From the NCBI GenBank assembly GCA_964493205.1, contig CAZBMJ010000008.1:1-64000 (forward strand): a DNA stretch of 64,000 nt, read 5' to 3'. Below are positions 16,743-25,775 of the stretch, in pieces. The notes beneath the pieces were generated by a model. It made no database searches, was not told where the DNA came from, and worked only from the letters and a program-made list of their open reading frames with translations. Origin of the DNA: CAZBMJ01 sp964493205 (GTDB lineage Bacteria; Myxococcota; UBA727; JABDBI01). How positions within the stretch are numbered: position 1 is the stretch's first letter; each line of letters begins with the position of its first letter. A program made the translations under genes and the position numbers.

Positions 16743-17207
16743 TTAAAATCTAAAAATCATAAAACAGCATACTAAAGCATAAAATGCTGCCATTACATCA
16801 TCAAGCATAATACCCCATTCTTTAGGAAAAGATTTCTCTGTTTGCTTAATAGGCCATGGTTTCACAATATCAAACAACCTAAACAATAAAAAAGCTACAA
16901 TTACTTCCCACCAATTAGGTAATAATACTAAAAAAACTATTCCTTGGCCTACTACTTCATCAATAACCACTTGTTTAGGATCTAAGTTTTTATAATAAAC
17001 TATGGCATAAGAACTAGCCCATAGCCCTAGAATAAATAAAAAAGCTAATAATAAAATTTTGATATACAAAGGAAAAAAATATAAAGCAGGAACCCAAATT
17101 ATTAAAGAGCCCAGGCTCCCAATGGTTCCAGGTGCAAATTTGCTTCTTCCACAATAAAAAAATTCGGCTATTAACATTGCAAGTTTTTGCTTACTAAAAA
17201 AGGGCAT
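16743..17207 (-). CDS. pgpA: Phosphatidylglycerophosphatase A
   Basis: It dephosphorylates phosphatidylglycerophosphate to phosphatidylglycerol in the inner membrane. A protein of 154 residues with four hydrophobic segments. The family blocks are present: GRSKFAPGTIGSLGS, the acidic VVIDEVVGQ, FRLFDIVKPWPI and WGIMLDDVMAAFYA. It is the first gene of the lipid operon pgpA - lipoprotein - FliH-like - unknown - uppS - cdsA, and begins just behind the ftsZ terminator. Confidence 0.93.
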   Translation of the reverse strand: MPFFSKQKLAMLIAEFFYCGRSKFAPGTIGSLGSLIIWVPALYFFPLYIKILLLAFLFILGLWASSYAIVYYKNLDPKQVVIDEVVGQGIVFLVLLPNWWEVIVAFLLFRLFDIVKPWPIKQTEKSFPKEWGIMLDDVMAAFYALVCCFMIFRF

Positions 17208-17218
17208 ATAAAACCTTT

Positions 17219-17249
17219 AAAAAAAATAAGCAGAGATAAAGACTCTGCT
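17219..17249 (-). terminator. ftsZ terminator
   Basis: AGCAGAG (17229-17235) pairs with CTCTGCT (17243-17249). On the minus strand the stem is followed within a few bases by a run of eight T. It lies between the ftsZ stop (17273) and the pgpA start (17207), so it separates the division genes from the lipid operon. Confidence 0.8.
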
Positions 17250-17272
17250 TTTTGTGTATTTAATCAAGTTCT

Positions 17273-18535
17273 TTAATCATCTCTTCTTAAAAAAGCAGGT
17301 ATATCATATTCGTCATCTTTTTTATTACTTATACTAGTCTCTTCAATTGGATCTAATATAGGTATCTTTGGTTTAATAACTGGATTCGAAGGATACTGCG
17401 TTGCAGCACTCCTAGAAAAAGTTGGGTAAGTACTCAAATTAGGTTCAATGGAATCTTTTTTGTTAAAGCCTTTTCTAATAAAAGTTGGTACTTCCTTAGA
17501 AAAATTTCCATGATTAGTTTGAGGTACATACGAAGGCACTATTGTTTGATAAGAATTTTCTATTTTCTTTTGATTTTTATTTTGTTCAAACCCAGTAGCT
17601 ATAACCGTAATAGAAACTTCTTCGTCTTTATCAGAATCAACCACATAACCAAAAATAATATTAGCATCTTCATGAGCTGCATCTGTAATAAGTTCTATAG
17701 CAGAATTAACTTCATGCAATGTTAATGATGGACCACCAGTAACATTTACCAAAATACCCATAGCCCCTTCTACAGAAACATCTTCTAATAATGGACTAGA
17801 AATAGCTTTTCTGGCAGCTTCAATGGCTCTATTTTCACCAGTGGCTGTCCCAATGCCCATGAGTGCCATGCCCTGATCACTCATAACCGATATAGCATCA
17901 GCAAAGTCTACATTTACAATACCTTGCTGAGTAATAATATCACTAATACCTTTTACAGCATTAAACAAAACTTGATCAGCCATTCTAAAAGCATCAAGCA
18001 TTGAAGTTTTTTCATCTGCCAATTGCAATAAACGATTATTAGGAACTACTATAAGAGTATCTACGGCTTGCTTTAGAGTTTCTACACCTTTTTCAGCTTG
18101 TTTTCTTCTGCGATTACCTTCAAATAAAAATGGTTTAGTTACCACTCCTACTGTTAGAGCGCCTAGCCTTCTAGCAACATCAGCAATAATTGGCGCGGCC
18201 CCTGTACCAGTTCCTCCGCCCATACCTGCAGCTATAAAAACCATATCTGCACCAAGTAAAAGCTCTTCAATTCTATCAATACTTTCTTTAGCAGCACTTG
18301 CTCCTATTTCTGGTTTAGCTCCAGCACCCAAACCTTTGGTGCATCCTTGTCCTAATTGCAACTTTATTTCTGCAGAATTAGCATCAAGGGCTTGGCAATC
18401 AGTATTAGCTACCATAAATTCAACACTAGAGATGCCACGTTCAATCATGTTGTTAATAGCATTACCACCGCCACCGCCAACGCCAATAACTTTAATTCTA
18501 GGCCCTCTTTCTTGTATTTCGTCAAATTCTATCAT
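17273..18535 (-). CDS. ftsZ: Cell division GTPase
   Basis: The tubulin-like protein that forms the division ring. A protein of 420 residues: VIGVGGGGGNAINNM at the N-terminus, the GTP signature GMGGGTGTGAAP (about 105-116), the synergy/T7 loop NVDFADAIS, a variable linker from about 320, and a conserved C-terminal peptide EYDIPAFLRRDD that binds FtsA. A strong GGGGAGG precedes the ATG. It is downstream of ftsA with 56 bases between, the classical order. Confidence 0.97.
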   Translation of the reverse strand: MIEFDEIQERGPRIKVIGVGGGGGNAINNMIERGISSVEFMVANTDCQALDANSAEIKLQLGQGCTKGLGAGAKPEIGASAAKESIDRIEELLLGADMVFIAAGMGGGTGTGAAPIIADVARRLGALTVGVVTKPFLFEGNRRRKQAEKGVETLKQAVDTLIVVPNNRLLQLADEKTSMLDAFRMADQVLFNAVKGISDIITQQGIVNVDFADAISVMSDQGMALMGIGTATGENRAIEAARKAISSPLLEDVSVEGAMGILVNVTGGPSLTLHEVNSAIELITDAAHEDANIIFGYVVDSDKDEEVSITVIATGFEQNKNQKKIENSYQTIVPSYVPQTNHGNFSKEVPTFIRKGFNKKDSIEPNLSTYPTFSRSAATQYPSNPVIKPKIPILDPIEETSISNKKDDEYDIPAFLRRDD

Positions 18536-18591
18536 TGTGAAGCCTCCCCATTTCTTTAATATGTGTCATAAATAAAACTTTTTCAACTAAA

Positions 18592-19827
18592 CTAAATTAT
18601 ATCATTAAACCAATCGCTCACTTTACGGCGTATTTTTATATAAATATTCTCGCTTTTATTCATAAAGTGCTTACGTTCACCATTTTTTGAACCATATAGT
18701 ACTAATCCAACAGCGGTAGCATAGGTAGGACTTTTTACAACATCCATTAAACCACCTACTCCTTTTGGAACTCCTAATCTAGCTGGAAGACCTGTAATTT
18801 CTTCTGCTACTTCTGTAATTCCAGGAAGCAGTGAAGAACCACCGGTAATAACTATACCAGAAGCTAGTAATTCCATAAGGCCTGAATTATTTATTTCCCG
18901 GGTAATAAGCTCAAAAGTTTCTTTAACTCTTGGACTAAGTATTTCTGCTAAGATTTGTCTTTTCAACAATCTATCAGGCCTATTGCCAATGCTTGGTACT
19001 TCTATTTCCTCGTTTAAATAATCAGCATTGGGGCTAGCTGCACCATATCTTTTTTTTATTTCTTCAGCACTCTGCTGAGGCGTTCTTAAACCAATGGCTA
19101 TGTCATTAGTAAAATGTTGCCCACCAACAGCAATCACTGATGTATATTGAATACTCCCATTTAAAAATATTGCTATATCTGTAGTACCTCCTCCAATATC
19201 AACCAAAACTACACCTAGATCTTTTTCATCCTCTCCTAAAACAGCATAAGATGAAGCAAGCTGCTCAAGCACAATGTCACTCACTGAAATACCGCATTTT
19301 TGAGTGCATTTAACAATGTTTTGAGCTGAACTTATAGAACCAGTAACAATATGTGCGCTACATTCAAGCCTAACACCAGACATTCCCAAAGGCTCTTTAA
19401 TTCCTTCTTGCCCATCAATTATGTATTCTTTAGGCAAAATATGAAATACTTCTCTATCCATTGGGATAGCGACAGCGCCAGCCGCGTCAATAACTTTCTC
19501 AATATCGCTTAACTTTATTTCGCCTTCTTTGACAGCAACCATTCCTCGGCTATTAATCCCTCGAATATGACTACCAGCAATTCCCACATACACAGATGTT
19601 ATAGGATAAGAACAATTTTTTTGAGCCTCACTTAGAGCCTTTTTAATAGACTGCACAGTGCTTTCTATATTTATTATTACGCCTTTTCTTAGACCATGGG
19701 ATGCACTTGAGCCTATGGCACAAATTTCAATAATGCCATTTTCTTTAGAAAGGCCTACGATAGCACACACTTTAGTCGTACCAATATCAAGACCTACTAT
19801 AACTGAATCCTTTTTAGCTCGCGCCAT
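18592..19827 (-). CDS. ftsA: Cell division actin-like ATPase
   Basis: It tethers FtsZ to the membrane. A protein of 411 residues: GLDIGTTKVCAIVG (phosphate 1), VLVDIGGGTTDIAIF (phosphate 2), GIVITGGSSLLPGI (adenosine) and a C-terminal amphipathic helix (IKIRRKVSDWFNDII) for membrane binding. A GGAAG site precedes the start. Directly upstream there is no ftsQ, ddl or mur gene, only a ~200-base gap and a divergent lipoprotein gene, so the usual dcw cluster is broken up here. Confidence 0.95.
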   Translation of the reverse strand: MARAKKDSVIVGLDIGTTKVCAIVGLSKENGIIEICAIGSSASHGLRKGVIINIESTVQSIKKALSEAQKNCSYPITSVYVGIAGSHIRGINSRGMVAVKEGEIKLSDIEKVIDAAGAVAIPMDREVFHILPKEYIIDGQEGIKEPLGMSGVRLECSAHIVTGSISSAQNIVKCTQKCGISVSDIVLEQLASSYAVLGEDEKDLGVVLVDIGGGTTDIAIFLNGSIQYTSVIAVGGQHFTNDIAIGLRTPQQSAEEIKKRYGAASPNADYLNEEIEVPSIGNRPDRLLKRQILAEILSPRVKETFELITREINNSGLMELLASGIVITGGSSLLPGITEVAEEITGLPARLGVPKGVGGLMDVVKSPTYATAVGLVLYGSKNGERKHFMNKSENIYIKIRRKVSDWFNDII

Positions 19828-20023
19828 CTATTCTTCCAAAGAGCAAAAGTTATCTCCAAAGTAAAAACATGTATGTTTCTTATCTAAACAACAAAAAAAA
19901 ACCAACAGCCTAAACGTGATTATTGTTAAAAAATATGCTTTTCATTAACTATTATTAAACACTCAATAAGCTTTTAGCAATTAATCTTGAATAAAAATTT
20001 TATTCTAACAGTTAATAAGTATC

Positions 20024-20443
20024 ATGAAAAAAAAATTAAATTTATTTTTAAGCTTTATTTTATTACTTATTACAAGTTGCAATAAAAATTTACCTTACAA
20101 TACTTCTAGGGAGCACGCTATGCAAGTAAACTTTTATGAATCGTTAGAAGGATATGAAGTAATATTTATCCTACGTTCACAAAGCGTAAAACAAAGAGAT
20201 AAAGACATACCGCTAGATTTTTATGTTTTAGGTAAAATTGCTGATGGGCAATTTATAGCCACAAGCGAAGTATTAGGACAAGGAGAGCTAGCAACTAAGG
20301 GCCGAAAAGGTTGGCTTGAGTTAAATAGTAAGGAATTTTTTCCCGAAGAATCTGGCCGCAGAGCTCAAACACCATTTGTTAGCGGCTACATGACTGATAG
20401 AGGCTTTGTGCCATCAAAAAGAGAAATTGCTATATCCCCATAA
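20024..20443 (+). CDS. Small lipoprotein of unknown function
   Basis: A protein of 139 residues with a lipoprotein signal (FILLLITSC, Cys at 19). The mature domain is beta-rich and ends in FVSGYMTDRGFVPSKREI. No named family recognised. It runs 22 bases ahead of gcvPA on the same strand and may share its transcript, though a functional link to glycine cleavage is not evident. Confidence 0.65.
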   Translation: MKKKLNLFLSFILLLITSCNKNLPYNTSREHAMQVNFYESLEGYEVIFILRSQSVKQRDKDIPLDFYVLGKIADGQFIATSEVLGQGELATKGRKGWLELNSKEFFPEESGRRAQTPFVSGYMTDRGFVPSKREIAISP

Positions 20444-20465
20444 AACTTTAGCAAAAGAGTTATTC

Positions 20466-21818
20466 ATGAGATTTGTAAGTACTGACAATGAAGATTCAAA
20501 AAAAATGCTTCAAACAATAGGTAAAGAAAATATAGAAGAGCTATTTAGCTCAATACCTTCAAACCTATTGTCTAATAATTTGCTTAATATACCCAAAGCC
20601 AAAGATGAAAGACAGCTTAAAAAATCTCTTACTAATTTAATAAGTCCATTAAACGTAGTTAATTTTCTAGGTGCGGGTGCTTGTGAACATTTTGTTCCAG
20701 AATGGATATCTCAACAATTATTAAGAGCTGAATGGTATACCTCGTATACTCCTTATCAAGCAGAAGTATCTCAAGGAAATTTACAAGCAATATTTGAATT
20801 TCAAAGCATGATAAAAAGCTTGCTTGGACAAGAAATAGCAAACGCTTCCATGTATGATGGAGCAACAGCTTTAGTTGAAGCAGTATTATTAGCTCATAGA
20901 ATAAATCAAAAAAATATTGTTTTAGTCCCTAGCAATATACATCCCCACTATGAACAAACTCTAAAAACTTACTTACAATATACAAGTATAAAAATAGTAT
21001 CTATTAATTTTGATAAGCAGGGTATGGTTTGTTTTAATAGCTTTTATAAAGCATTAGAACAGTTTGATAACCAAATATGCGCTGCTTGCATCCAAACGCC
21101 AAATTTTTTTGGTTTATTTGAAGATGTCACAGCATTTGCTAAAACACTTTCAGAAAAAAATATTTTTTCCATCGCTGTAAACACAGATTGCTCAGCCCTA
21201 GCTTTAATAAAACCCTTAGGCACTTTAGGCTTTGATGTATGTGTCTCAGATGGTATAGGACTGCTTGGTTCTTTAAGCATGGGTGGGCCTGGCGTAGGTT
21301 TATTTGCCACTAAACAACAATATTTACGACAAACACCTGGAAGATTAGTTGGGCTTACCACTGATAAAAACGGCAATTCGGGCTTTGTGCTTACCTTATC
21401 CACAAGAGAACAACACATACGGCGTGAAAAAGCCACATCAAATATTTGTACTAATCATAACCTTATGGCTTTAGCTTTGGCTATGACCTTAAGTTCTTAC
21501 GGCAAATCTGGCTTTATTAACTTAGCTTTTAATAATATCCATAAAACCATTTATTTTAGAAAAAAGCTCTTAGAATTTGGAATTAAACCAGAATTTAATA
21601 ACCCCCATTACAATGAAACCGTCATAAAACTCGCCTCCAGTGAGCACGTTAAAAAATTTTTAAATAAAGCAAGGTCAAAAAATATTATTGCCGGCCTTAA
21701 TCTTGGGCAATTTTATCAAAATCTAAACAGCCATTTATTAATTGCTACTACAGAGCTTCATGAAGACGAAGAAATCACTCAGCTTGCAACGCTTTTAGGG
21801 GAAGAAATAAATGGATAA
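20466..21818 (+). CDS. gcvPA: Glycine decarboxylase subunit 1 (P-protein alpha)
   Basis: With GcvPB it forms the PLP-dependent P-protein that decarboxylates glycine and loads the aminomethyl group on GcvH. About 450 residues. Family blocks: NFLGAGACEHFVPEW, EWYTSYTPYQAEVSQGNLQAI, ASMYDGATALVEA, and SMGGPGVGLFATKQQYLRQTPGRLVG. The ATG at 20466 gives the standard start and lies outside the preceding lipoprotein gene; an upstream start at 20406 would overlap it. The end overlaps gcvPB by eight bases. Confidence 0.95.
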   Translation: MRFVSTDNEDSKKMLQTIGKENIEELFSSIPSNLLSNNLLNIPKAKDERQLKKSLTNLISPLNVVNFLGAGACEHFVPEWISQQLLRAEWYTSYTPYQAEVSQGNLQAIFEFQSMIKSLLGQEIANASMYDGATALVEAVLLAHRINQKNIVLVPSNIHPHYEQTLKTYLQYTSIKIVSINFDKQGMVCFNSFYKALEQFDNQICAACIQTPNFFGLFEDVTAFAKTLSEKNIFSIAVNTDCSALALIKPLGTLGFDVCVSDGIGLLGSLSMGGPGVGLFATKQQYLRQTPGRLVGLTTDKNGNSGFVLTLSTREQHIRREKATSNICTNHNLMALALAMTLSSYGKSGFINLAFNNIHKTIYFRKKLLEFGIKPEFNNPHYNETVIKLASSEHVKKFLNKARSKNIIAGLNLGQFYQNLNSHLLIATTELHEDEEITQLATLLGEEING

Positions 21819-23268
21819 AGTTAATTTTTTACATGAAGCTTTAATATTTTTAAGATCTAGCCCACAAAGCACAGCTATTGATTTTTTTACTAACGAAATA
21901 GATCACAAAGAAGTAAAAAAAACTCTACAAAATTTATTTTATGACCGTCAAGATCTGCTCTTGCCTGAACTTAACGAACCCCAAGTAGTGAGGCATTATA
22001 CTAAGCTTAGTCAAAAAAATTTTTCTATTGATACTACAAGTTACCCCCTTGGCTCTTGTACCATGAAGTATAACCCTAAAATTAATGAATGGGCTGCAAG
22101 ACTACCTGGACTTTGCAGCCTTCACCCATTGATGCCTATAGAAATATTACAGCCAGCGTTAAAAATTTGTTACGAAATGCAAAACTGGCTTTCTGAAATA
22201 GGTGGTTTTATACAAACTTCACTGGCCCCAAGCGCTGGAGCTCATGGTGAATTTGCAGGGCTAGCAATGATCGCCAAAGCATTAAAAGATCGAAAAGAAC
22301 ATCGCACAAAAATTATGGTCCCAACGTCTGCTCATGGTACTAATCCTGCAACTGCAGCTTTTTTTGGGTGGGAAGTTTTATCTGTTGAAATCAATAATGA
22401 TGGCCGTGCTAATTTATCACAAATAGAAAGTCTTATGGACGATAAGTGCGCAGGAATTATGATCACAAATCCTAATACTTTGGGTATATTTGAATCAGAT
22501 TTAGCAAAAATATCTCATATTATTCATAACAAAGGTGGATATGTGTATGGTGATGGAGCTAATTTAAATGCTCTTTTGGGTATATGCAGGCCGGGCGATT
22601 GTGGCGTAGATGTTATGCATTTTAACTTACATAAAACTTTTACTACTCCCCATGGTGGTGGTGGACCTGGTTGTGGCGCTATTGGTGCATCTGAAAAATT
22701 ATACAAATATTTGCCTACTCCTTTAATCAAACAAACAAATAATTTTTACGAAGTGATAGACAGCGATAAAGATTCTATAGGTCGCATTAGAAGTTTTTTT
22801 AGTAATTTTGGTCTATTAATAAGAGCATGGACCTATTTACAAAGCCTTGGTCCCAATGGTTTAAAACAAGTAAGTCAAAAAGCAGTTCTCAATGCTAATT
22901 ATATTCGCCATTGTCTAAAAGACCATTATTACTTACCTTTTAAGAGTGATTGCTTACATGAAGTAGTCTTAAGCGATAAATGGCAACAAGAAAACGGCGT
23001 ATCAGCACTAGATATTTCTAAACGGCTCATTGATTATGGCATACATCCACCCACCATGTATTTTCCATTAATAGTCAAAGGCGCTTTAATGATTGAACCC
23101 ACAGAAACTGAATCATTATTTGACTTAGATCATTTAATAAATGCTTTTATAAGGGTGGCAAAAGAGTGCAAAAAAAGTCCTGAATTAGTTAAATCTGCTC
23201 CTCATACTACTGCCCTAAGCAGAATAGACGAAGTAAAAGCAGTAAGAGAACTTAGGCTAAGTTATTGA
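21811..23268 (+). CDS. gcvPB: Glycine decarboxylase subunit 2 (P-protein beta)
   Basis: This half carries the PLP lysine in HFNLHKTFTTPHGGGGPG (about residue 275). Other blocks: TYPLGSCTMKYNPK, MVPTSAHGTNPATAAF, and GYVYGDGANLNAL. A protein of 485 residues, usual length. It is coupled to gcvPA by overlap. gcvH is far away at 47.6 kb, and gcvT is not in the window. Confidence 0.96.
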   Translation: MDKVNFLHEALIFLRSSPQSTAIDFFTNEIDHKEVKKTLQNLFYDRQDLLLPELNEPQVVRHYTKLSQKNFSIDTTSYPLGSCTMKYNPKINEWAARLPGLCSLHPLMPIEILQPALKICYEMQNWLSEIGGFIQTSLAPSAGAHGEFAGLAMIAKALKDRKEHRTKIMVPTSAHGTNPATAAFFGWEVLSVEINNDGRANLSQIESLMDDKCAGIMITNPNTLGIFESDLAKISHIIHNKGGYVYGDGANLNALLGICRPGDCGVDVMHFNLHKTFTTPHGGGGPGCGAIGASEKLYKYLPTPLIKQTNNFYEVIDSDKDSIGRIRSFFSNFGLLIRAWTYLQSLGPNGLKQVSQKAVLNANYIRHCLKDHYYLPFKSDCLHEVVLSDKWQQENGVSALDISKRLIDYGIHPPTMYFPLIVKGALMIEPTETESLFDLDHLINAFIRVAKECKKSPELVKSAPHTTALSRIDEVKAVRELRLSY

Positions 23269-23322
23269 TATTTCAAATTCTACTCACTAATCTAACTCCT
23301 TAGTTTAAAAGGAGATTTTCCC

Positions 23323-23886
23323 ATGAAAAAAATTTTCATAGTCATCGCATTATTTGCAGCAACTATTTCTTGGGCCCAAGGTGTTCTAAGCCTTCGGCAA
23401 TATAAGAACATTGGAGGCGAATTTATACAAAGAGTTATTAAAACCCATTCTACTGTAAATCCTAAATACATCTTGGCATATGGAAAACAAACTCAAAAAC
23501 TTATAGATAATGGCAAAGCTTACGCATGTGTTGCATATAAAGATGACAAGTTTGTTGCGCAAGCAGTTCTTGTTCCTCAAATAAAAAACAAGCACTTTCG
23601 CCAAGAGTTTGTAGGTTTAGCTCCTGCGGCCATTACCAATGAGAATAGCATTCACGAATTTACTAAACTATTGCAAAGTGAATTTATTAATGCTGAAGGA
23701 CTGGCCTGTTGCTTTCCAGAGTATCAGCTTAAAGAATTTGAAACCCTTTTAGAAATGACAGGTTATAAGCCTAATCCTGAAATTGCTGAAGATCCATCTG
23801 TTATGAAAGAGTATTACGGCGATATTTTTAGTAATGCTGATCACCTTTGGTATTCTCTTGATTTTGAAAAAATCAAAAAAAATTAG
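23323..23886 (+). CDS. Exported GNAT-like protein (tentative)
   Basis: A protein of 187 residues with a clear signal peptide (KKIFIVIALFAATISWAQ) and a strong AAGGAG site. The mature part resembles the order of a GNAT acetyltransferase: helix, ACVAYKDDKFVAQAVLVP as the central beta hairpin, a C-terminal LLEMTGYKPNP and a last strand HLWYSLDF. The acetyl-CoA loop (RxxGxG/A) is not obvious, so activity is doubtful. A second exported GNAT-like protein is at 53.6 kb. Confidence 0.5.
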   Translation: MKKIFIVIALFAATISWAQGVLSLRQYKNIGGEFIQRVIKTHSTVNPKYILAYGKQTQKLIDNGKAYACVAYKDDKFVAQAVLVPQIKNKHFRQEFVGLAPAAITNENSIHEFTKLLQSEFINAEGLACCFPEYQLKEFETLLEMTGYKPNPEIAEDPSVMKEYYGDIFSNADHLWYSLDFEKIKKN

Positions 23887-23893
23887 TAATTAT

Positions 23894-23913
23894 GGGCTCG
23901 GCTTAGCGAGCCC
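23894..23913. terminator. Hairpin between convergent genes
   Basis: GGGCTCG (23894-23900) pairs with CGAGCCC (23907-23913) round a six-base loop. It lies between the stops of two convergent genes. A T-run follows about 10-13 bases further on the minus strand and none on the plus strand, so it is a likely but imperfect bidirectional terminator. Confidence 0.55.
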
Positions 23914-23925
23914 AATTCTGGCTTG

Positions 23926-24183
23926 TTAACAAACTCGGCAATTACAAACTGAACGTTCACCCCAGATTACAGTTGTCCAGTTACCGGTCCAGCTACCGTT
24001 GATATTACTGCATACAGCTGGACAAACTTGTTTGGCATGGTCATTGTTCCAGATTGGGCCAGTTATCTGATCACCTGTCCAGCACAAAGCTTCAACGTCG
24101 TCATGAACTTCAGTTGTGTTATCTGCATTAATGCCAGCCGCCAAAAACAACAAACCAGATACTAAAACGATTTTTTTAAGCAT
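23926..24183 (-). CDS. Exported MVL-type mannan-binding lectin
   Basis: A protein of 85 residues from the ATG at 24183, which has AGGAG five bases upstream; an ATG at 24243 is less likely. A signal peptide (IVLVSGLLFLAAGINA) is followed by one domain with the Microcystis viridis lectin pattern: GDQITGPIWNNDHAKQVCP, VCSNINGSWTGNWTTVIWGE and RSVCNCRVC. In MVL each such ~54-residue domain binds the Man-alpha-Man-GlcNAc-GlcNAc core of N-glycans. The domain's Trp, Asn and Cys positions are kept. Like the DUF346 lectin at 5.3 kb it could bind eukaryotic glycans. Confidence 0.8.
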   Translation of the reverse strand: MLKKIVLVSGLLFLAAGINADNTTEVHDDVEALCWTGDQITGPIWNNDHAKQVCPAVCSNINGSWTGNWTTVIWGERSVCNCRVC

Positions 24184-24252
24184 AGTAACTCCTAAGAACT
24201 TGATTGTTCTTGTCTGATCCTTAGTAACTAACTCATAGGGCAATGATTCAAT

Positions 24253-25116
24253 TTATTTCCTATTAACCAAGCTTTGTTCAATAGCAAGTATAGATTTTTC
24301 TTTATTAATAATGCCTTTGCTAGGTTTTCTTAAATCCATAGATTTATCAGCATTATTAGCTACTAAATTTATAATTTCACAAGCTGTAAGGGTAGGATTT
24401 TGTGTTCTTAAATAAAACATTAAGTTTGCAGTTTCTAAAGCGGCTTGTGTTGTTTTTGTGTTATTGCTCACTAATAATACTTGCTTACCATAGTTTGAAG
24501 AATTTTTTGTTGTACCTACAAAAATTATATTAGGATAAGCTTGAAAAAAATTTTGTTTTATTACTATTTCTTTATTTTCACTGCCAGCTGATAGCACCAT
24601 AAGCACGTCTTTTTTTCTTGCTTTTTTTATAGCATTTTTGGTTTTTGCAAACATTCTATTTATGTTATCGGCATCTACCACAAAGCTAGTAAATAAAACT
24701 TTTGGAGCATTATTAAGTAATTCCAATAAGTAGTGTTGATATTGTTTAAGGCTAATTGATTGCTGGGCGATTATTTTTTTGCAAATTTTTAAGTCTTCAG
24801 CTAGTAAAAATTCTGAACTAAGCAAACATGCATATACAGGACTTTTTTTTAAAAAAATCTGATAATAAACTTTTAAGGGCAAATTATTATCTATGGCTAA
24901 TCGTGAAAGGCAGTACGGCCGCCACAAAAAATCTGAAATTGCAATTTCACGCCATTTTTTATTTACCAAAGAAAAATTTTCTAAGTCATCTGTATCACAA
25001 AATGACATTATCAAAATAAGTATTTCAGGAGGTAATCTTTCAGCTGGGTCTAAGTTTTCAATATTTCCAGAGTTTAAAAAAAAACTAAATAAAAAACAAA
25101 ACAAAATGACTTTCAT
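24253..25116 (-). CDS. Exported F-box protein with degenerate subtilase-like half
   Basis: A protein of 287 residues. A signal peptide-like start (VILFCFLFSFFLNSG) is followed by an F-box at about residues 26-70: RLPPEILILIMSFCDTDDLE, then FSLVNKKWREIA and FLWRPYC. F-boxes bind Skp1 in eukaryotic ubiquitin ligases. Residues about 155-280 follow the second half of a subtilisin: KARKKDVLMVLSAGSENKE, AYPNIIFVGTTKNSSNYGKQ, TTQAALETANLMFYLRTQNP and LTACEIINLVANNADK. The oxyanion Asn (SAGN) is Ser, the GTSMA serine is Thr, and the Asp/His part is absent, so it is not a protease. It overlaps the upstream gene by four bases. A host-directed effector is inferred. Confidence 0.7.
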   Translation of the reverse strand: MKVILFCFLFSFFLNSGNIENLDPAERLPPEILILIMSFCDTDDLENFSLVNKKWREIAISDFLWRPYCLSRLAIDNNLPLKVYYQIFLKKSPVYACLLSSEFLLAEDLKICKKIIAQQSISLKQYQHYLLELLNNAPKVLFTSFVVDADNINRMFAKTKNAIKKARKKDVLMVLSAGSENKEIVIKQNFFQAYPNIIFVGTTKNSSNYGKQVLLVSNNTKTTQAALETANLMFYLRTQNPTLTACEIINLVANNADKSMDLRKPSKGIINKEKSILAIEQSLVNRK

Positions 25117-25712
25117 GCTGACGTCTCATTATTGTTACCTAAATTCCCTTGATCCCAATGAGGGTTTGCATATAAATTTTTAAGGGAAGAGAGATAATTT
25201 TTAATATCTTTAATTTTTTCTGCTTCGTTATTTATTTCAGTTATACAACAATTATTATTATAGCCACAGGGCATACACCATCCAACTAAAAACTGCAGTG
25301 CGTAACAAGGAATACAGCAAGAGAATACAAAACACGCTTCTTCTTCAGTTTCAGGTTCACACCATGCATCACGAGCTCGCCCCAAAAAAGAACCATCACA
25401 GCTGTAATTTAAACAATCTGGTTGATTACATTCACAAGTATTATAATTGCTAAAATATTCTATTGCTCTAGTTTTAATATTAGCTGCAAAATTATCTACT
25501 CTGGCAATCTTGCCATGAAGATTAAAAATTAAAGCAATGTTATCCATATTAAGAGTTTCCTTTGCCAACTCTTCATCAATAGTTTTTTTTATTAATAGTA
25601 AGCTAGAAGGTAAATCAAAGGTATCTTTCTTAAAAGTTTGGTAATGATTTTCATTTTTTTTAGTGGCAAAAATGCTTAATGACATAAAAAGCCATAAAAA
25701 AATAAGTTTCAT
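25113..25712 (-). CDS. Exported cysteine-rich protein of unknown function
   Basis: From the ATG at 25712 (AGGA upstream) the protein has 199 residues with a signal peptide (LIFLWLFMSLSIFA). A helical region follows, then a cysteine cluster at about residues 95-160 (CECNQPDCLNYSC, CFVFSCCIPCYALQF, WCMPCGYNNNCC). The CCIPCYALQFLVGWCMPCG part is hydrophobic and may insert in a membrane. The gene is coupled to the F-box gene by an ATGA overlap, so the two products are likely made together. Family not recognised. Confidence 0.65.
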   Translation of the reverse strand: MKLIFLWLFMSLSIFATKKNENHYQTFKKDTFDLPSSLLLIKKTIDEELAKETLNMDNIALIFNLHGKIARVDNFAANIKTRAIEYFSNYNTCECNQPDCLNYSCDGSFLGRARDAWCEPETEEEACFVFSCCIPCYALQFLVGWCMPCGYNNNCCITEINNEAEKIKDIKNYLSSLKNLYANPHWDQGNLGNNNETSA

Positions 25713-25775
25713 AATTATCGTCCTGCAATAAAAGAATTTATTACATAAAACCATTAGAAAAAACTTATCATTTCA

